Part shown: positions 45,084 to 56,119 of the stretch, piece by piece
Layout: every line of letters begins with the position of its first letter
Numbering within the stretch: position 1 is the first letter of the stretch
NCBI GenBank assembly: GCA_003219175.1
Contig: QHPU01000041.1
Coordinates: forward strand, 61,784-125,783
Length of the DNA: 64,000 nucleotides
From: Verrucomicrobiota bacterium
Lineage (GTDB): Bacteria > Verrucomicrobiota > Verrucomicrobiia > Chthoniobacterales > UBA10450
Direction of reading: 5' to 3'
Made by a program: the position numbers and the translations under genes
Notes under the pieces: generated by a model
What the model was told of the DNA's origin: nothing
Databases searched by the model: none
Seen by the model: the letters and a program-made list of their open reading frames with translations, nothing else

Positions 45084-45512
45084 TTGGAAGCAAAGGTCCG
45101 CGATTTCATAAATGATGAGGAAGTGCGCGAGCTGGTGCGCGCTTTCGAAGAGGCGACGATTCCCCCGTCGCAGTTCCATCACTGCGCGCATATCGCGGTG
45201 GCGTTAACATACTTGAGCGAGGGGCCGCTTGATGACGCCACCGCACGGATGCGGGAAACACTGCGACGCTTCACCCAGCATCACGGGGTGAACGTCTATC
45301 ACGAAACGGTAACGCGCTTTTGGATGAAGCTGCTCGATCATCTGGCGACAACGCATTACCGCGACATGCCACTGTGGCGTCGGGTTAATTTGATCGTCGA
45401 ACGTTGGGCGGTGACTGATCCGGTAGCGGCGCATTATTCGCGCGATGTTATCAAGTCGCGCGCAGCGCGCGAATCGTGGATCGACCCGGACCGCCTGCCG
45501 TTGCCGTTTTAG
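45084..45512 (+). CDS. Conserved hypothetical protein
   Basis: FEEATIPPSQFHHCAHIAVALTYLSEGPLDDATARMRETLRRFTQHHGVNVYHETVTRFW; probable TTG start just after the upstream gene. Confidence 0.65.
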   Translation: MEAKVRDFINDEEVRELVRAFEEATIPPSQFHHCAHIAVALTYLSEGPLDDATARMRETLRRFTQHHGVNVYHETVTRFWMKLLDHLATTHYRDMPLWRRVNLIVERWAVTDPVAAHYSRDVIKSRAARESWIDPDRLPLPF

Positions 45513-45630
45513 TGTAGCACAGACATCTTGCCCGTTGATTCATTACTATGCCCGACCACTCGCGATTCTGGCCTCGACGATTTAATAAGCGCCGTGCGGC
45601 CTCGATCGTCGTGAAATGCGATGAAATCGT

Positions 45631-46122
45631 GTGAGCAGAGAGGAATCGCCCGGCCACGAACGGCTGCAGCTCTACCTTAACGATCATCTCGCCGGCTCAT
45701 TCGCGGCGATGGAGTTAATCGACAATTTGATTTCGGGCCATCCGCAAGACCGATTCGGGAAATTTTTTCGCGATTTGCGCGACGAGATTCATGCTGATCA
45801 GGAGAAGCTGCGAAATCTGATTCAGAAAGTCGGTGCCGAGGAGAGTGCCGTTCGCAAGGCAGGCGCGTGGTTGGCGGAAAAGTTCGGCCGGGCAAAGTTG
45901 GGGGATGCCGATGATAGCGCTGAATTGCTTGAGGCGCTGGAGGGACTCGCCCTTGGAATCACAGGGAAAAGGCTTCTTTGGCGCTCGCTCGCGACGATCT
46001 CAGCAAATTTCCCAGAACTTCAGGGGACCAACTTCAACGTGCTCGAGGAGCGGGCGCAGGATCAATTTTCGCGGGTGGAAGACTTGCGCATGGATATGAC
46101 GCGGGAAGCGTTTCAAAACTAA
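45631..46122 (+). CDS. Predicted helical-bundle (ferritin-like?) protein of unknown function
   Basis: LQLYLNDHLAGSFAAMELIDNLI...LRDEIHADQEKLRNLIQKVGAEESAVRKAGAWLAEK; helix-rich, GTG start. Confidence 0.65.
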   Translation: MSREESPGHERLQLYLNDHLAGSFAAMELIDNLISGHPQDRFGKFFRDLRDEIHADQEKLRNLIQKVGAEESAVRKAGAWLAEKFGRAKLGDADDSAELLEALEGLALGITGKRLLWRSLATISANFPELQGTNFNVLEERAQDQFSRVEDLRMDMTREAFQN

Positions 46123-46256
46123 GCTGGCATTTTCGTTCGCAGATCTCCGGATCCCTGGGGAGCATCGGCTGCCAGCCTGTAGTTGCCGGCAGCTTGCCGG
46201 CAACATGCCAGAAGACAGTTGCGCTACCCGAGGGGACGTTCACAATCGCAAGACGA

Positions 46257-48512
46257 ATGAAACTTAGTTCTTTCGCTTTCATGCTACTCGCTCTCGCGAC
46301 TGCGTCGGCACAATCGCCGCCGCAAAAACATCCATTTACCTTCGAAGACATGCTGAAGCTGAAACGAGTCGGGGCGCCGGTGCCGTCATCGGATGGGAAA
46401 TGGGTGCTGTTCGATGCCGAAGATGTCGACTTGGAAGCGAACACGAAGACTTCGCATCTCTGGATCGTGCCGGCGAACGGAGGTGAATCGCGCCGGCTCA
46501 ACCCGACGACCAATCACGAAGAACGACCACGGTTTTCACCCGATGGCAAACGGCTGATCTGGACGTCGAAAGCGACTGATCCGACGCAAATTTGGATGTG
46601 TGACTTCGAGACCGAAAGCGGTCGGCTGGAAGGTACACCTCGGCAACTAACGACAATCTCGACCGGTGCCGACGGCGGGATCTGGTCGCCGGATGGGAAG
46701 AACATCGTGTTTGTCTCAGCGGTGTATCCCGATTGCAAGGACGATTCCTGCGACAAGAAGCGCGACGACGAGCTTAAGAACAGCAAAGTCAAAGCCAAGA
46801 TTTTCAATCGCCAGTTCTATCGGCACTGGAATGCATTTACCGAGTTCAAGCGCAGGCATCTATTTGTCGTTAGCGCGGATGCACGGGGCGCGGACATCCT
46901 GTCTGCGGGGCAAGCAGGCGTCTCGCCTGCCGGAGTGCAACCACCAGACAAGATGTCTGCTGGCCCCACAGCCGGGACGGCTGCGCCCCGACAACAGCCG
47001 CGCGATCTGACGCCGGGCGATCACGATGTGCCGCCATTCAATCTTGGCGGTCAGGACATGTATGCGATTTCGCCCGACGGCCAGGAGCTCGCTTACACCA
47101 GCAACATTGATGAGGTCGAAGCAACGAGCACGAACAACGAAATTTTCGTCGTGCCGATCTCAGTAGGCTCCGCCGTCCCCGGCGGAAACAACCGCCAGTC
47201 CGGCTCGGACCCAAAGAAAATTTCCACCAGTCCCGGCGCCGATACCACGCCCCTCTATTCACCGGACGGAAAATATCTCGCCTGGCGTTCGCAAGCTCGC
47301 GCCGGTTTCGAATCCGATAAATGGCGGCTCCTCGTGCAAGATCGAAAAACTGGGAATACACGCGACCTAACCGAAAAGTTGGATCGATCCGTCGGGAGTT
47401 TCACCTGGACCTTGACGCCTCCCCCGCATGACAAACCGATAAGACCGATCATTTTCTCGGCAGAAGAATCGGGTGAATCACCATTGTGGCTGATCGATCT
47501 AGCGAGTGATGAAGCGCCTGCAAAGATTCCTAAACTTCACGCCGATGACGTGGTCTTTTCGGCAACCGGCGGCGAGTTAGGCACTCTTTTCTTTACCAAC
47601 CAATCGGTCAGTACGCCAAATGAGATTTGGTCGATCAAGTTTCCGGGGCAAGAAAAGCCCGCGCCATTAACCCACATGAACGACGCGCTGCTGTCGCAGA
47701 TCGACATGCAGCCGTTGGAATCGTTCACGTTCAAAGGCGCGAATGACGAAGACGTCCAGGGATTCATGGTCAAGCCGCCGGGATTTGATCCGAATAAGAA
47801 ATATCCACTGAAATTTTTGATCCACGGTGGACCGCAAGGCGCGTGGGGAAATTCGTGGTCGTATCGGTGGAACCCGGAGTTGTTCGCGGCGGCCGGGAAT
47901 TACGTCGTCGTAATGATCAACTTTCACGGCTCGACCGGGTACGGGCAGAAGTTTACTGATTCGATCAGCGGCGATTGGGGCGGGAAGCCGTATGAAGATC
48001 TGATGAAGGGACTCGATTACGCGGAGAAGAAGTATCCGTTCATCGACAAGAATCGCGAAGCTGCGTTGGGGGCGAGTTACGGCGGGTGGATGGCCAACTG
48101 GTTATTGGGCCATACCGACCGATTCAAGTGCATCGTGTCGCATGACGGCATGTTCAACACCGAATCGGCTTATGGAACGACGGAAGAACTCTGGTTTCCG
48201 GAATGGGAATTCAAAGGGCCGCCATGGAAACAGCGCGAGCTCTATCGGAAATTTTCGCCGCACCTGTTCACCGACAAATTTAAGACGCCGACGCTGGTCG
48301 TACACGGCCAGAACGATTACCGCCTCGATGTCAGCGAAGGTTTTCAGCTTTTCACTACGCTGCAGCGGCTGAAGGTGCCGTCCAAGATGTTGTATTTTCC
48401 CGATGAAGGGCACTGGGTGCTTAAACCGCAGAACTCACGGCTTTGGTACAAGACGGTGAACGACTGGGTCGATCAATGGTGCGGTTTGAGCGGCACGGGC
48501 GAGCGCCCCTAA
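46257..48512 (+). CDS. S9 family prolyl oligopeptidase with two in-frame repeat-derived insertions
   Basis: Signal peptide; beta-propeller repeats; HGGPQGAWGNSWSYRWNPELFAAAGNYVVVMINFHGSTGYG; AALGASYGGWMANWL; HDGMFN. Confidence 0.93.
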   Translation: MKLSSFAFMLLALATASAQSPPQKHPFTFEDMLKLKRVGAPVPSSDGKWVLFDAEDVDLEANTKTSHLWIVPANGGESRRLNPTTNHEERPRFSPDGKRLIWTSKATDPTQIWMCDFETESGRLEGTPRQLTTISTGADGGIWSPDGKNIVFVSAVYPDCKDDSCDKKRDDELKNSKVKAKIFNRQFYRHWNAFTEFKRRHLFVVSADARGADILSAGQAGVSPAGVQPPDKMSAGPTAGTAAPRQQPRDLTPGDHDVPPFNLGGQDMYAISPDGQELAYTSNIDEVEATSTNNEIFVVPISVGSAVPGGNNRQSGSDPKKISTSPGADTTPLYSPDGKYLAWRSQARAGFESDKWRLLVQDRKTGNTRDLTEKLDRSVGSFTWTLTPPPHDKPIRPIIFSAEESGESPLWLIDLASDEAPAKIPKLHADDVVFSATGGELGTLFFTNQSVSTPNEIWSIKFPGQEKPAPLTHMNDALLSQIDMQPLESFTFKGANDEDVQGFMVKPPGFDPNKKYPLKFLIHGGPQGAWGNSWSYRWNPELFAAAGNYVVVMINFHGSTGYGQKFTDSISGDWGGKPYEDLMKGLDYAEKKYPFIDKNREAALGASYGGWMANWLLGHTDRFKCIVSHDGMFNTESAYGTTEELWFPEWEFKGPPWKQRELYRKFSPHLFTDKFKTPTLVVHGQNDYRLDVSEGFQLFTTLQRLKVPSKMLYFPDEGHWVLKPQNSRLWYKTVNDWVDQWCGLSGTGERP
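46881..46997. repeat. In-frame composite hairpin repeat inside the S9 peptidase gene
   Basis: GACATCCTGTCTG / CAGACAAGATGTC arms (1 mismatch) and GCAGGCGtctCGCCTGC hairpin; encodes GADILSAGQAGVSPAGVQPPDKMSAGPTAGTAAPRQ. Confidence 0.85.
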
Positions 48513-48513
48513 C

Positions 48514-48627
48514 GGAACATAGACTTTCAGTCTGTGCGCCCAGCGGATCGCAAGTTAGAAAACTTGCGCCACATTTTTCAGCGGGTTGCAAACCCGCTGG
48601 GCGCACAGGCCGGGAGGCCTATGTTCC
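48514..48627. repeat. Composite inverted repeat at the junction of two convergent genes
   Basis: GGAACATAG...CTGTGCGCCCAGCGG versus CCGCTGGGCGCACAG...CCTATGTTCC, with inner hairpins CAAGTTagaaAACTTG and GCGGGTTgcaAACCCGC. Confidence 0.9.
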
Positions 48628-49844
48628 TATCGCCGTCTTCTACCAAAGGAGTACCCGCGATGGGTCCGGCCACCCCCGATGGCGCGTTTGCCGCCGATGG
48701 CCGCCTCCGGTTCGAACAGGACGGTGTAGAGATAGGGAAAATTCTCCAGTTTCAGGCGCGGAATTTTCTGGCCGATGAAATGTTCGATCGCCTGCAATGC
48801 AGGAACTTCTTCGCCATTCATCAACGTGAAGGCGTCCCCGACGTTTTGCGCGCGGCCGGTTCGGCCGATGCGATGGACATAATCTTCAGGATGTTCCGGG
48901 ACATCATAATTGATGACGTGACTGACGCCGGCAATGTCGAGTCCGCGCGCCGCGATATCAGTTGCGACCATCACTTCGTACTTGCCGCTCTTGAATCCTT
49001 CCAGCGCTTCAATCCGTTCCCGTTGGGTGCGATTCGAATGCAAGACCGCGACAGAATGGTTTCCCTGTTTCAGTTTGTGCGCGATGCGATCGGCGCCGTG
49101 TTTGGTTCGCGAAAAAATGAGCGCGCTGTCAAAATTTGTTCGTTCGAGCAGCACCATGAGCAGATCAAATTTTTGTTCGGCCGCCACCGGATAAACGGCA
49201 TGTGTGACGGTTTCGGCGGGGGAACGGCGCACCCCGATTTCCACCAGCTCGGGCTCGCGCAGGACCCACGCGGCCAGACGCTCGATCTCGGGCGGCAAGG
49301 TTGCCGAAAAAAGCAGCGATTGTCGGTCGCGTGAGATCTTTTCAACGATGCGGCGGACATCGGGCAGAAATCCCATGTCGAGCATGCGATCGACTTCATC
49401 CAGCACCAGAATATTGACGTCGCGAAAATGGAGCGTGCCCTGCTCGAGATGGTCGAGCAATCGGCCAGGCGTAGCGATTACCACATCAACGCCGTGCTTC
49501 AATTCCTGGCGTTGTTTGCCGTAGCCGACGCCGCCGTGCACGACGGTCGCACGCAAATCAGTGAACCGCCCGTAATCGCGAAAAGCGGTCTCGACCTGCG
49601 CCGCGAGCTCGCGGGTTGGCTCCAGGACTAAACAACGAAATTTCCCGTGATGTCCGAGCAGCGTCAGAATCGGAAGCGCGAAGGCAGCGGTTTTTCCGGT
49701 GCCGGTTTGGGCGGTGCCGATCAGATCTTTGCCGGCGAGAATAATTGGGAAAGCGCGAAGCTGGATTGGGGTCGGCTCGGCAAAACCCATCGCCTGTACA
49801 CCACGCACCACTTCAGCAGAAAGATCGAAATTTTGGAATGACAC
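48627..49844 (-). CDS. DEAD-box RNA helicase (RhlE-like)
   Basis: PTPIQLRAFPIILAGKDLIGTAQTGTGKTAAFALPIL; PTRELAAQ; VLDEVDRMLDMGF; SATLP; ARGLDIAGVSHVINYDVPEHPEDYVHRIGRTGR. Confidence 0.97.
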   Translation of the reverse strand: MSFQNFDLSAEVVRGVQAMGFAEPTPIQLRAFPIILAGKDLIGTAQTGTGKTAAFALPILTLLGHHGKFRCLVLEPTRELAAQVETAFRDYGRFTDLRATVVHGGVGYGKQRQELKHGVDVVIATPGRLLDHLEQGTLHFRDVNILVLDEVDRMLDMGFLPDVRRIVEKISRDRQSLLFSATLPPEIERLAAWVLREPELVEIGVRRSPAETVTHAVYPVAAEQKFDLLMVLLERTNFDSALIFSRTKHGADRIAHKLKQGNHSVAVLHSNRTQRERIEALEGFKSGKYEVMVATDIAARGLDIAGVSHVINYDVPEHPEDYVHRIGRTGRAQNVGDAFTLMNGEEVPALQAIEHFIGQKIPRLKLENFPYLYTVLFEPEAAIGGKRAIGGGRTHRGYSFGRRRR

Positions 49845-49872
49845 GGACGGAATTTAGTGCCTGTCACTCGAC

Positions 49873-49979
49873 TTGTCATTCCGAGCGAAGTCGAGGAATC
49901 TCTAACGATTTCTCCCCTCGAAAAAGAGAATAGAGATGTCTCGGTCCGAGCCGGACTGGCATATTCGCTCGACATGACA
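49873..49979. repeat. TCATTCCGAGC palindromic repeat with a nested GGTCCGAGCCGGACTGGC motif
   Basis: TTGTCATTCCGAGCGAAGTCGAGGAATCTCT paired with AGAGATGTCTCG...ATTCGCTCGACATGACAA; CGGTCCGAGCCGGACTGGC inside the right arm. Confidence 0.75.
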
Positions 49980-50423
49980 AAAGTGCTCGTCATCGCTGAC
50001 ACCCATAACAAATTGCCGCCACGGATTCTCGAACTGGCCGCGAGCGCGGACGAGATCTGGCATCTGGGTGACGTATGCGAGGAATGGATTGTTGATGAAC
50101 TGCGCGCTCTCGGTCCGCCGGTGACGCTGGTGCGGGGAAACTGTGATGAGAATTACAACTGGCCGCTCGTTTGCGACCTAACGAGAAATGGGATCCGGTT
50201 TCGGCTGGAACATATTTGTCCGCCCCCACGCCGCGCGCCCGCCGATTATGACATTCTGCTTCATGGTCATACTCATGTTCCGCGAGACGAAACCATCGCA
50301 GGCGTTCGGTTTCTAAACCCGGGCTGCGTTGCACGGCCGAATCGCGGCGCGCCACCGAGCATCGGCTGGCTTGAGATTAATAAAAACGGAAAAGTGAACT
50401 GGCGATTGGAATTACTTCACTGA
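49974..50423 (+). CDS. YfcE-type metallophosphoesterase
   Basis: VLVIADTHNKLPPRILELAASADEIWHLGDVCEEW; VRGNCDEN; LLHGHTHVPRDE; FLNPGCVARPNRG. Confidence 0.93.
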   Translation: MTKVLVIADTHNKLPPRILELAASADEIWHLGDVCEEWIVDELRALGPPVTLVRGNCDENYNWPLVCDLTRNGIRFRLEHICPPPRRAPADYDILLHGHTHVPRDETIAGVRFLNPGCVARPNRGAPPSIGWLEINKNGKVNWRLELLH

Positions 50424-50741
50424 ACATCTCCGTGTCGATCGCCAGTGTCGTAAGACGCGATGGGCGGGTACGGCGGTGCGATGCGCGCGCGAGGTTTTCA
50501 CCAACTGGCGATACTGCAACTTCGCGATTGCGCTTTGCACCGCGCTTTTGGAAAGACCGGTTTCATTAGCGAGCATACGCAGGCTGGCCTTGACCGGACG
50601 CCAGCCTTGCCTGGCGGCACGGCTGGAAAGATAAAGGTAAACGAGGAAGGCGGCCGGTTGCTGGTCGTGTCCGACAATGTCACGCATGAGGACATCGAGA
50701 ACGTAATCGTCGATCGGGATGGTTTGGTGAAAACGCGGCAT
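50412..50741 (-). CDS. Small helix-turn-helix protein
   Basis: LRMLANETGLSKSAVQSAIAKLQYRQLVKTSR resembles a winged HTH. Confidence 0.7.
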   Translation of the reverse strand: MPRFHQTIPIDDYVLDVLMRDIVGHDQQPAAFLVYLYLSSRAARQGWRPVKASLRMLANETGLSKSAVQSAIAKLQYRQLVKTSRAHRTAVPAHRVLRHWRSTRRCSVK

Positions 50742-50886
50742 GGTGAAGAAGGGTTAAAGGGGTTACGTGGTTACCACATTACAAAGTTAAAGTATTTCCG
50801 CTATACCGATAAACGGACAACACTTTTCGCACCAGCGCGCTCCCTGGGCCTGGACGCCGATGAACTACGCGTTCTAGGTTCGGGAC

Positions 50887-51249
50887 ATGATTAAACAAGT
50901 AAAATTTGTCAGCATCCCGGTAGAGGACCAAGATCGCGCTCTCGATTTTTACACCGAGAAATTAGGCTTCACCATTATCACGGATCAGCCGTTCGACGAT
51001 AAACAGCGCTGGATCGAATTGCGGGTACCGAAAGCGGAGACGCGCGTGGTGCTCTTCACCACCGAGGAAGATAAGAACCGGGTTGGCTCGTTCATGAACA
51101 TGTCTTTCACTTGTGATGATCTGGAAAAGACCTATCAGGAACTGAAGAAGCGCGGGGTCGAGTTCGAGAATCCGCCAAAGCAAGAACCGTGGGGTAAATT
51201 CGCCATTTTTAGAGACAGCGAAGGAAACCGTTTCGTGCTCGGCGATTAA
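50887..51249 (+). CDS. VOC/glyoxalase family protein
   Basis: QVKFVSIPVEDQDRALDFYTEKLGFTIITDQPF...IFRDSEGNRFVL. Confidence 0.92.
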   Translation: MIKQVKFVSIPVEDQDRALDFYTEKLGFTIITDQPFDDKQRWIELRVPKAETRVVLFTTEEDKNRVGSFMNMSFTCDDLEKTYQELKKRGVEFENPPKQEPWGKFAIFRDSEGNRFVLGD

Positions 51250-53575
51250 TCTTGTCGCAGAGCCACGATCGGGTCGACGCGACTGGCGCGACGCGCCGGA
51301 ATCCAACATGCGAGCAATGTCGCAACCAGCATCACGATGCCGACGCCGAAATAAATGTCCGCATTGGCACCATTCGCTTCGAACAAGACGCGCTGAAGAA
51401 ATTTCGACAACCCGATTGCGCTACCGAGTCCGATAATTGCGCCGACCAGCAGCAGTTGCATTCCGTGCGAAAGAATCATCGTGCGCACTTGTGCGGGTCG
51501 CGCGCCAAGCGCGAGGCGGATGCCGATTTCGCGGATGCGTTTCAATGTTGTGTAAGTGAGCAAACCGTAGAGACCTATAGTTGCGAGAGCGAGCGCCAGC
51601 GCGGCAAAGATAGAAAAGAGGAAACTAAGCAAACGTTGCGCGCCCCAGCTTTCCCGAACACGATCGCTCATCCGCCGGACGTCGAACGTTGGAACCGATG
51701 AATCGATTGAAGTTACAGCATCGCGGATCGAGCGCGCGAGCGCCGCAGAACCCACTGTCGATCTCACGAAAAGAGCAAGGCTGTTTCGCTGCGCCTGACC
51801 TAACGAACAATAAATCACGGGCAACGGCGCCATTTCATCGACCGAATGAAAACGCATCCGCGCGACGACACCGACGACTGATCGATAATGATCACGCGCG
51901 GCGAATCTTTTGTGTCGCGCTCGTTAAACGTGCGGCCGCGCAATAACGGCGCTTTGAGAGTAGAAAAATAATCGCCGTCGATAACTTCGAGGTCGCTGTT
52001 CAACATATCTGCAGGCTGGGGCCGTGGGTTCTCTTCACGCCAGAAACCCGTTTGCCACCCGCCCATGAGCGGGCCGTTTGAGCTGACGGCGGCGTTTTGC
52101 ACACCGGGTATCGTACGAACTTTGTCCAGCAGCGTCTTAGCGAAGATGTCGATCTTGTCGCGGTCATTATATTTTCGCCACGGTAACTCGAACCGTGCAG
52201 TAACTAGAGCGCGCGGTTCGTAGCCTAACGAGAGCGATTGCAACCGCGAAAAGCTTTTCACAACCAGACCGGCGGCGACCAACAATGTCAGCGTAAGCGC
52301 GATCTCACTGATCACCAGCCAATCCCGCGCGCGTTTGGCCGATGGCGGATCGCCGCTGCCAGCCGAGCCGGTTTTCAAAGCAAGCTGCACGTCTGTGTGT
52401 GAGGCCTGCCAAGCTGGCCACAAACCGAAAAGCACCGTCGTCAGCGACGCGATCAAAAATGTGAAACCCAGAACCGGGAGATCGAAGGAGATTTGGTGGA
52501 ATCGAGAGACATCTCCTGGACTCAGCGCGACCAAACCGTCACGGACCCAAAGTGCGATGAAGAAACCGAGCGTGCCGCCAATGAGCGCGATGACGAAACT
52601 TTCAATCAAGAGCTTCTTGACGATCTGGCCGCGAGTCGCCCCGACTGCCGCGTGAATCGCGAACTCTCTTGCGCGGGCAGCGCCTCGAGCGGCAAACAGA
52701 TTGGCTAGATTGGCACACGCGATCAGCAAAACCAAACCCACTGCCGCGAGAAGCAGTCCGAGGTTAGTTCGGTATTTGCCAACGAGATTTTCAATTAACG
52801 GCGTAACCTCGGCCGTTTCCTTGCCGTTCGTGTCGGGGTAAGCTTTCTCCAGTCGCGCCGCGATCATTTTCATTTCGGTGCGCGCTTGTGCGACAGTCAC
52901 GCCCGGTTTGAGTTTGCCCCAGACGTAAATCATCGGGTGGATGAACCGCTGCATCCAGACGGCGTTGTTGCTTCTGCGCATGAGCGACAACCAGACATCG
53001 GTGTCCTGCGGCGAAGTGATCTGCGGCGGCATCACGCCGATCACCGTGTAGTTCTGATCGTGCAACGTGATGGAGCGGCCGAGAACGCTCGGATCAGCGT
53101 TGAAGGCACGTCGCCACAATCGGTCGCTGATTACCACAACCGGCGGCGCACCGACCTTGTCTTCGTCTTCGCTAAATGTGCGTCCAATTTCTGGCGGCAG
53201 CCCGATGATGTTGAAAAAATTCCGTGTGACTGACGCGCACGAGATGCGTTCGGGCTCACGACCGGGAATGCCGCTGAGATTGCGCGATTCTTTGTGAGTC
53301 GCGGCAAGATGTTCGAAAACCGTGTTTTCATTTCGCCAGTCGAAATAGTCCGGCAGCGCGACTGAGGAATAATCCCCTGGCCCCGAAGATTCGTTCAAGA
53401 CCATAATGCGATCTGCGTCCGGATAAGGCAGTGGCCGAAGCAACACCGCATTGATGATGCTGAAAATGGCGGTGTTGGCGCCAATACCGAGCGCAAGGGT
53501 CAGTACTGCAATAAGAGTGAACGCCGGTTGTTTTGCCAGCACTCGCAAGGCGTATCGCAACTCTTGCCGTAGCAT
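51246..53575 (-). pseudogene. ADOP-type (MacB/FtsX-like) ABC transporter permease, split by internal deletion/frameshift near 51878
   Basis: LRYALRVLAKQPAFTLIAVLTLALGIGANTAIFSIINAVLLRPLPYPD; ends ...PRVIIIDQS then other frame VVGVVARMRFHSVDEMAPLPVIY...FSIFAALALALATIGLYGLLTYT. Confidence 0.85.
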
Positions 53576-53633
53576 TTTGCAATTATCTAGTCATGTCGCA
53601 TTGCGTTTCAGCGAATGAGTTATCCAATTGTCG

Positions 53634-53843
53634 TTAGATGTTGTAGTTCGTTACCGTTCCCGTTTGGGCCGAGACAAAGCCGGCGGTGTGGGAAGGGACA
53701 ACGATAGGCTGCACCAGAAATTGCAGGATTGAAACCACCGCGCTCAAAATGAACAGCACGTAAATTACTGTTTCGAGGGCGGTGCGGTTTTTGTCCTCAG
53801 ACTCTACGATCAAATCATATGTATTGGCAGTGTGCGTTTTCAT
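53634..53843 (-). CDS. Small single-TM membrane protein
   Basis: MKTHTANTYDLIVESEDKNRTALETVIYVLFILSAVVSILQFLVQPIVVPSH. Confidence 0.55.
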   Translation of the reverse strand: MKTHTANTYDLIVESEDKNRTALETVIYVLFILSAVVSILQFLVQPIVVPSHTAGFVSAQTGTVTNYNI

Positions 53844-54209
53844 AGATGGTTCCAACTTATGCATGGTGCGTGCCAACCAAATTTTGCTTGACGCAACCTT
53901 TTGTAATCGAGTGCCTTACAATGCGGCGACGAAGTCTGCCGCGCGACAAACTTATTCCGCGCGCGGGAAATGTCCGTCCCGAAAATGGAACATATGGAGG
54001 AGGATGCTTCCGCGTGGTGGAGGGGCGAGCTCTGCGAGCGCACGCCTTGCGAACTAGGTTGAGTGATCTATCGGCTTTGGTGGGATCCCTCTTCGTCTTC
54101 GCGGTTCGGGATGACGCGGGGGATATTATCGGACTGGCCTTGCTGCCTCGATGCGGCAAACGTTCCGCCCACTGAGGGCGAAACTCGATCGGGCAAAGCG
54201 ATGGTTTGA

Positions 54210-54692
54210 CTAACTGGCTGCCGCTGCCGCTTTTTTCTTCGTTTTCTTTTCGGCGCCGGCGGCCTGCCCATCTTCTTTTTTTGATTTGCGGGCTTTCTTT
54301 TCCGCGGACTCATCGACCTCCGAATCGATGAGCAAAATGGCATCCACCCACTCCAAATATGCGATCCGAGCAGCGTCGCTCTTGCGTTGCCCAAGTTTGA
54401 CGATGCGGGTGTAACCTCCGTTGCGATCGGCCGTGCGCGGCGCGATCTCATCAAACAACTTTTTCACCGCATCTTTCTGCCGCAGCATCGCAAACGCAGT
54501 GCGCCGGGCGTGGATTGAGCCTTTTTTGCCGAGCGTCACCATCTTTTCCGCAAGCGGGCGCACCGCTTTCGCCTTGGCTAAAGTGGTACGGATGCGTTGA
54601 TGCTCGATCAAACTGCAAACCTGATTTGCCAACAGAGCTTTCCGATGCTCAGCCTTGCGACCGAGCTTGACTGTCTTTTTCTGGTGTCTCAT
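54210..54692 (-). CDS. rplQ: 50S ribosomal protein L17 with lysine-rich C-terminal extension
   Basis: MRHQKKTVKLGRKAEHRKALLANQVCSLIEHQRIRTTLAKAKAVRPLAEKMVTLGKKG. Confidence 0.98.
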   Translation of the reverse strand: MRHQKKTVKLGRKAEHRKALLANQVCSLIEHQRIRTTLAKAKAVRPLAEKMVTLGKKGSIHARRTAFAMLRQKDAVKKLFDEIAPRTADRNGGYTRIVKLGQRKSDAARIAYLEWVDAILLIDSEVDESAEKKARKSKKEDGQAAGAEKKTKKKAAAAAS

Positions 54693-54698
54693 CGCGAT

Positions 54699-55748
54699 TT
54701 AAACGCGTGGTTGCTCGGTGGTCGTCGCTCCGTTGGAACTGGTCACATCAACTCCCACTGGTGTTTCCACCAGACCGGGATCGAACTTCATTCCCAGACC
54801 CAAGCCGAGCGCAGTTAGTTTGTCCTTAATCTCGTTAAGCGATTTCTTGCCGAAGTTTCGATATTTCAGCATCTCTGCCTCGGTCTTTTGCGCCAATTGA
54901 CCCACGGTAGTGATGTTAGCGTTGTTCAGGCAATTGGCCGCGCGCACGCTCAGTTCGATTTCGTTCACGCTCATGTTCAGGAGCTTCTTCAGCTTTATGT
55001 TCTCTTCGCTCACGCCGGCGGGAGTCTCGTCGAACTCGATTATGTCTTCGTTGAAATTGACGAAAACATCGAGGTGATGCCGTAAAATGGCTGAGGCCTG
55101 GAGCAGCGCGTCATCGGGAGTAAGACGACCGTCCGTCCAAACTTCGAGAATGAGTTTGTCGTAATCGGTGCGCTGTCCGACGCGGGTGTGTTCCACCGCG
55201 TATTTCACCCGGGTGACCGGGGAGAAAATGGAATCGATCGGGATTAATCCAATCGGCTGATCGGGTCGCTTGTTTTCTTCGCCGGTGGCAAAGCCGCGGC
55301 CTACCCGCACTTCCAGCTCGGCATCGAATTTATGTTTTTTGTCAAGCGTGCAGATGACCTGATCGGGATTCAGAATCTCATAGCCTTGCGCGAGTTGAAT
55401 ATCGCCGGCGGTGACTTCGCCTTCCTTGTTCACACTGAGTGAAAGCTTGCGCGGCTCGTGCTCGGTCGCCTTAAACTTGATGCGCTTTAAATTGAGGACG
55501 ATATCGGTGACGTCTTCGACAACACCCGGCAAAGTGGCGAATTCGTGCTGCGCGCCCGTGATTTTCACCGCAGTGATGGCAGCGCCTTCCAGCGAGGAAA
55601 GAAGCACGCGCCGAAGCGAGTTGCCCACGGTGTGGCCGTAGCCCGCTTCAAAAGGTTCCGCGACAAACATCGCGTAAGTATCCGTCGCACCCTTCTCCTC
55701 CTTCGAGAGGGTCTTTGGCATTTCAAACCGACCGTAACGAACTGGCAT
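54699..55748 (-). CDS. rpoA: DNA-directed RNA polymerase subunit alpha
   Basis: FVAEPFEAGYGHTVGNSLRRVLLSSLEGAAITAVKI; C-terminal LSVRAANCLNNANITTVGQLAQKTEAEMLKYRNFGKKSLNEIKDKL. Confidence 0.99.
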   Translation of the reverse strand: MPVRYGRFEMPKTLSKEEKGATDTYAMFVAEPFEAGYGHTVGNSLRRVLLSSLEGAAITAVKITGAQHEFATLPGVVEDVTDIVLNLKRIKFKATEHEPRKLSLSVNKEGEVTAGDIQLAQGYEILNPDQVICTLDKKHKFDAELEVRVGRGFATGEENKRPDQPIGLIPIDSIFSPVTRVKYAVEHTRVGQRTDYDKLILEVWTDGRLTPDDALLQASAILRHHLDVFVNFNEDIIEFDETPAGVSEENIKLKKLLNMSVNEIELSVRAANCLNNANITTVGQLAQKTEAEMLKYRNFGKKSLNEIKDKLTALGLGLGMKFDPGLVETPVGVDVTSSNGATTTEQPRV

Positions 55749-55994
55749 AACTGATTTCTGATTGTCGATTGTCGATCGCCGATTTCGCGAAGACGCTGCT
55801 GCTAGCAGAATGCTTGCGAGAATCGAAAGTCGAAAATCTTAAATCACAATTCCTTTTCGCTGGGTTACCCCTGGCGAGTATAGCTTCACGTCCAGCGACG
55901 GAAGCCCAGGGACCAACAGCGTAATTAAGTTAAAAACTCGCTGCGAAGCGGGGAATAAACACCAAACTGCGCGCTTTGCAAGCAGCTGCTATGG

Positions 55995-56067
55995 TAGGGC
56001 GAGACTCTGTCGAGCCACGAGGATTGTCTCTTTTTCGGCTAATGGCTCGACGGAGTTTCGCCCTACA
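55995..56067. repeat. 23-bp inverted repeat upstream of rpoA
   Basis: GTAGGGCGAGACTCTGTCGAGCC / GGCTCGACGGAGTTTCGCCCTAC, 21/23 complementary, 27-bp loop. Confidence 0.92.
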
Positions 56068-56119
56068 GATCCCGTCACCCCGAGTGTCGTTGTAGAGGCA
56101 CTTTTACCGAGTGCTTTAC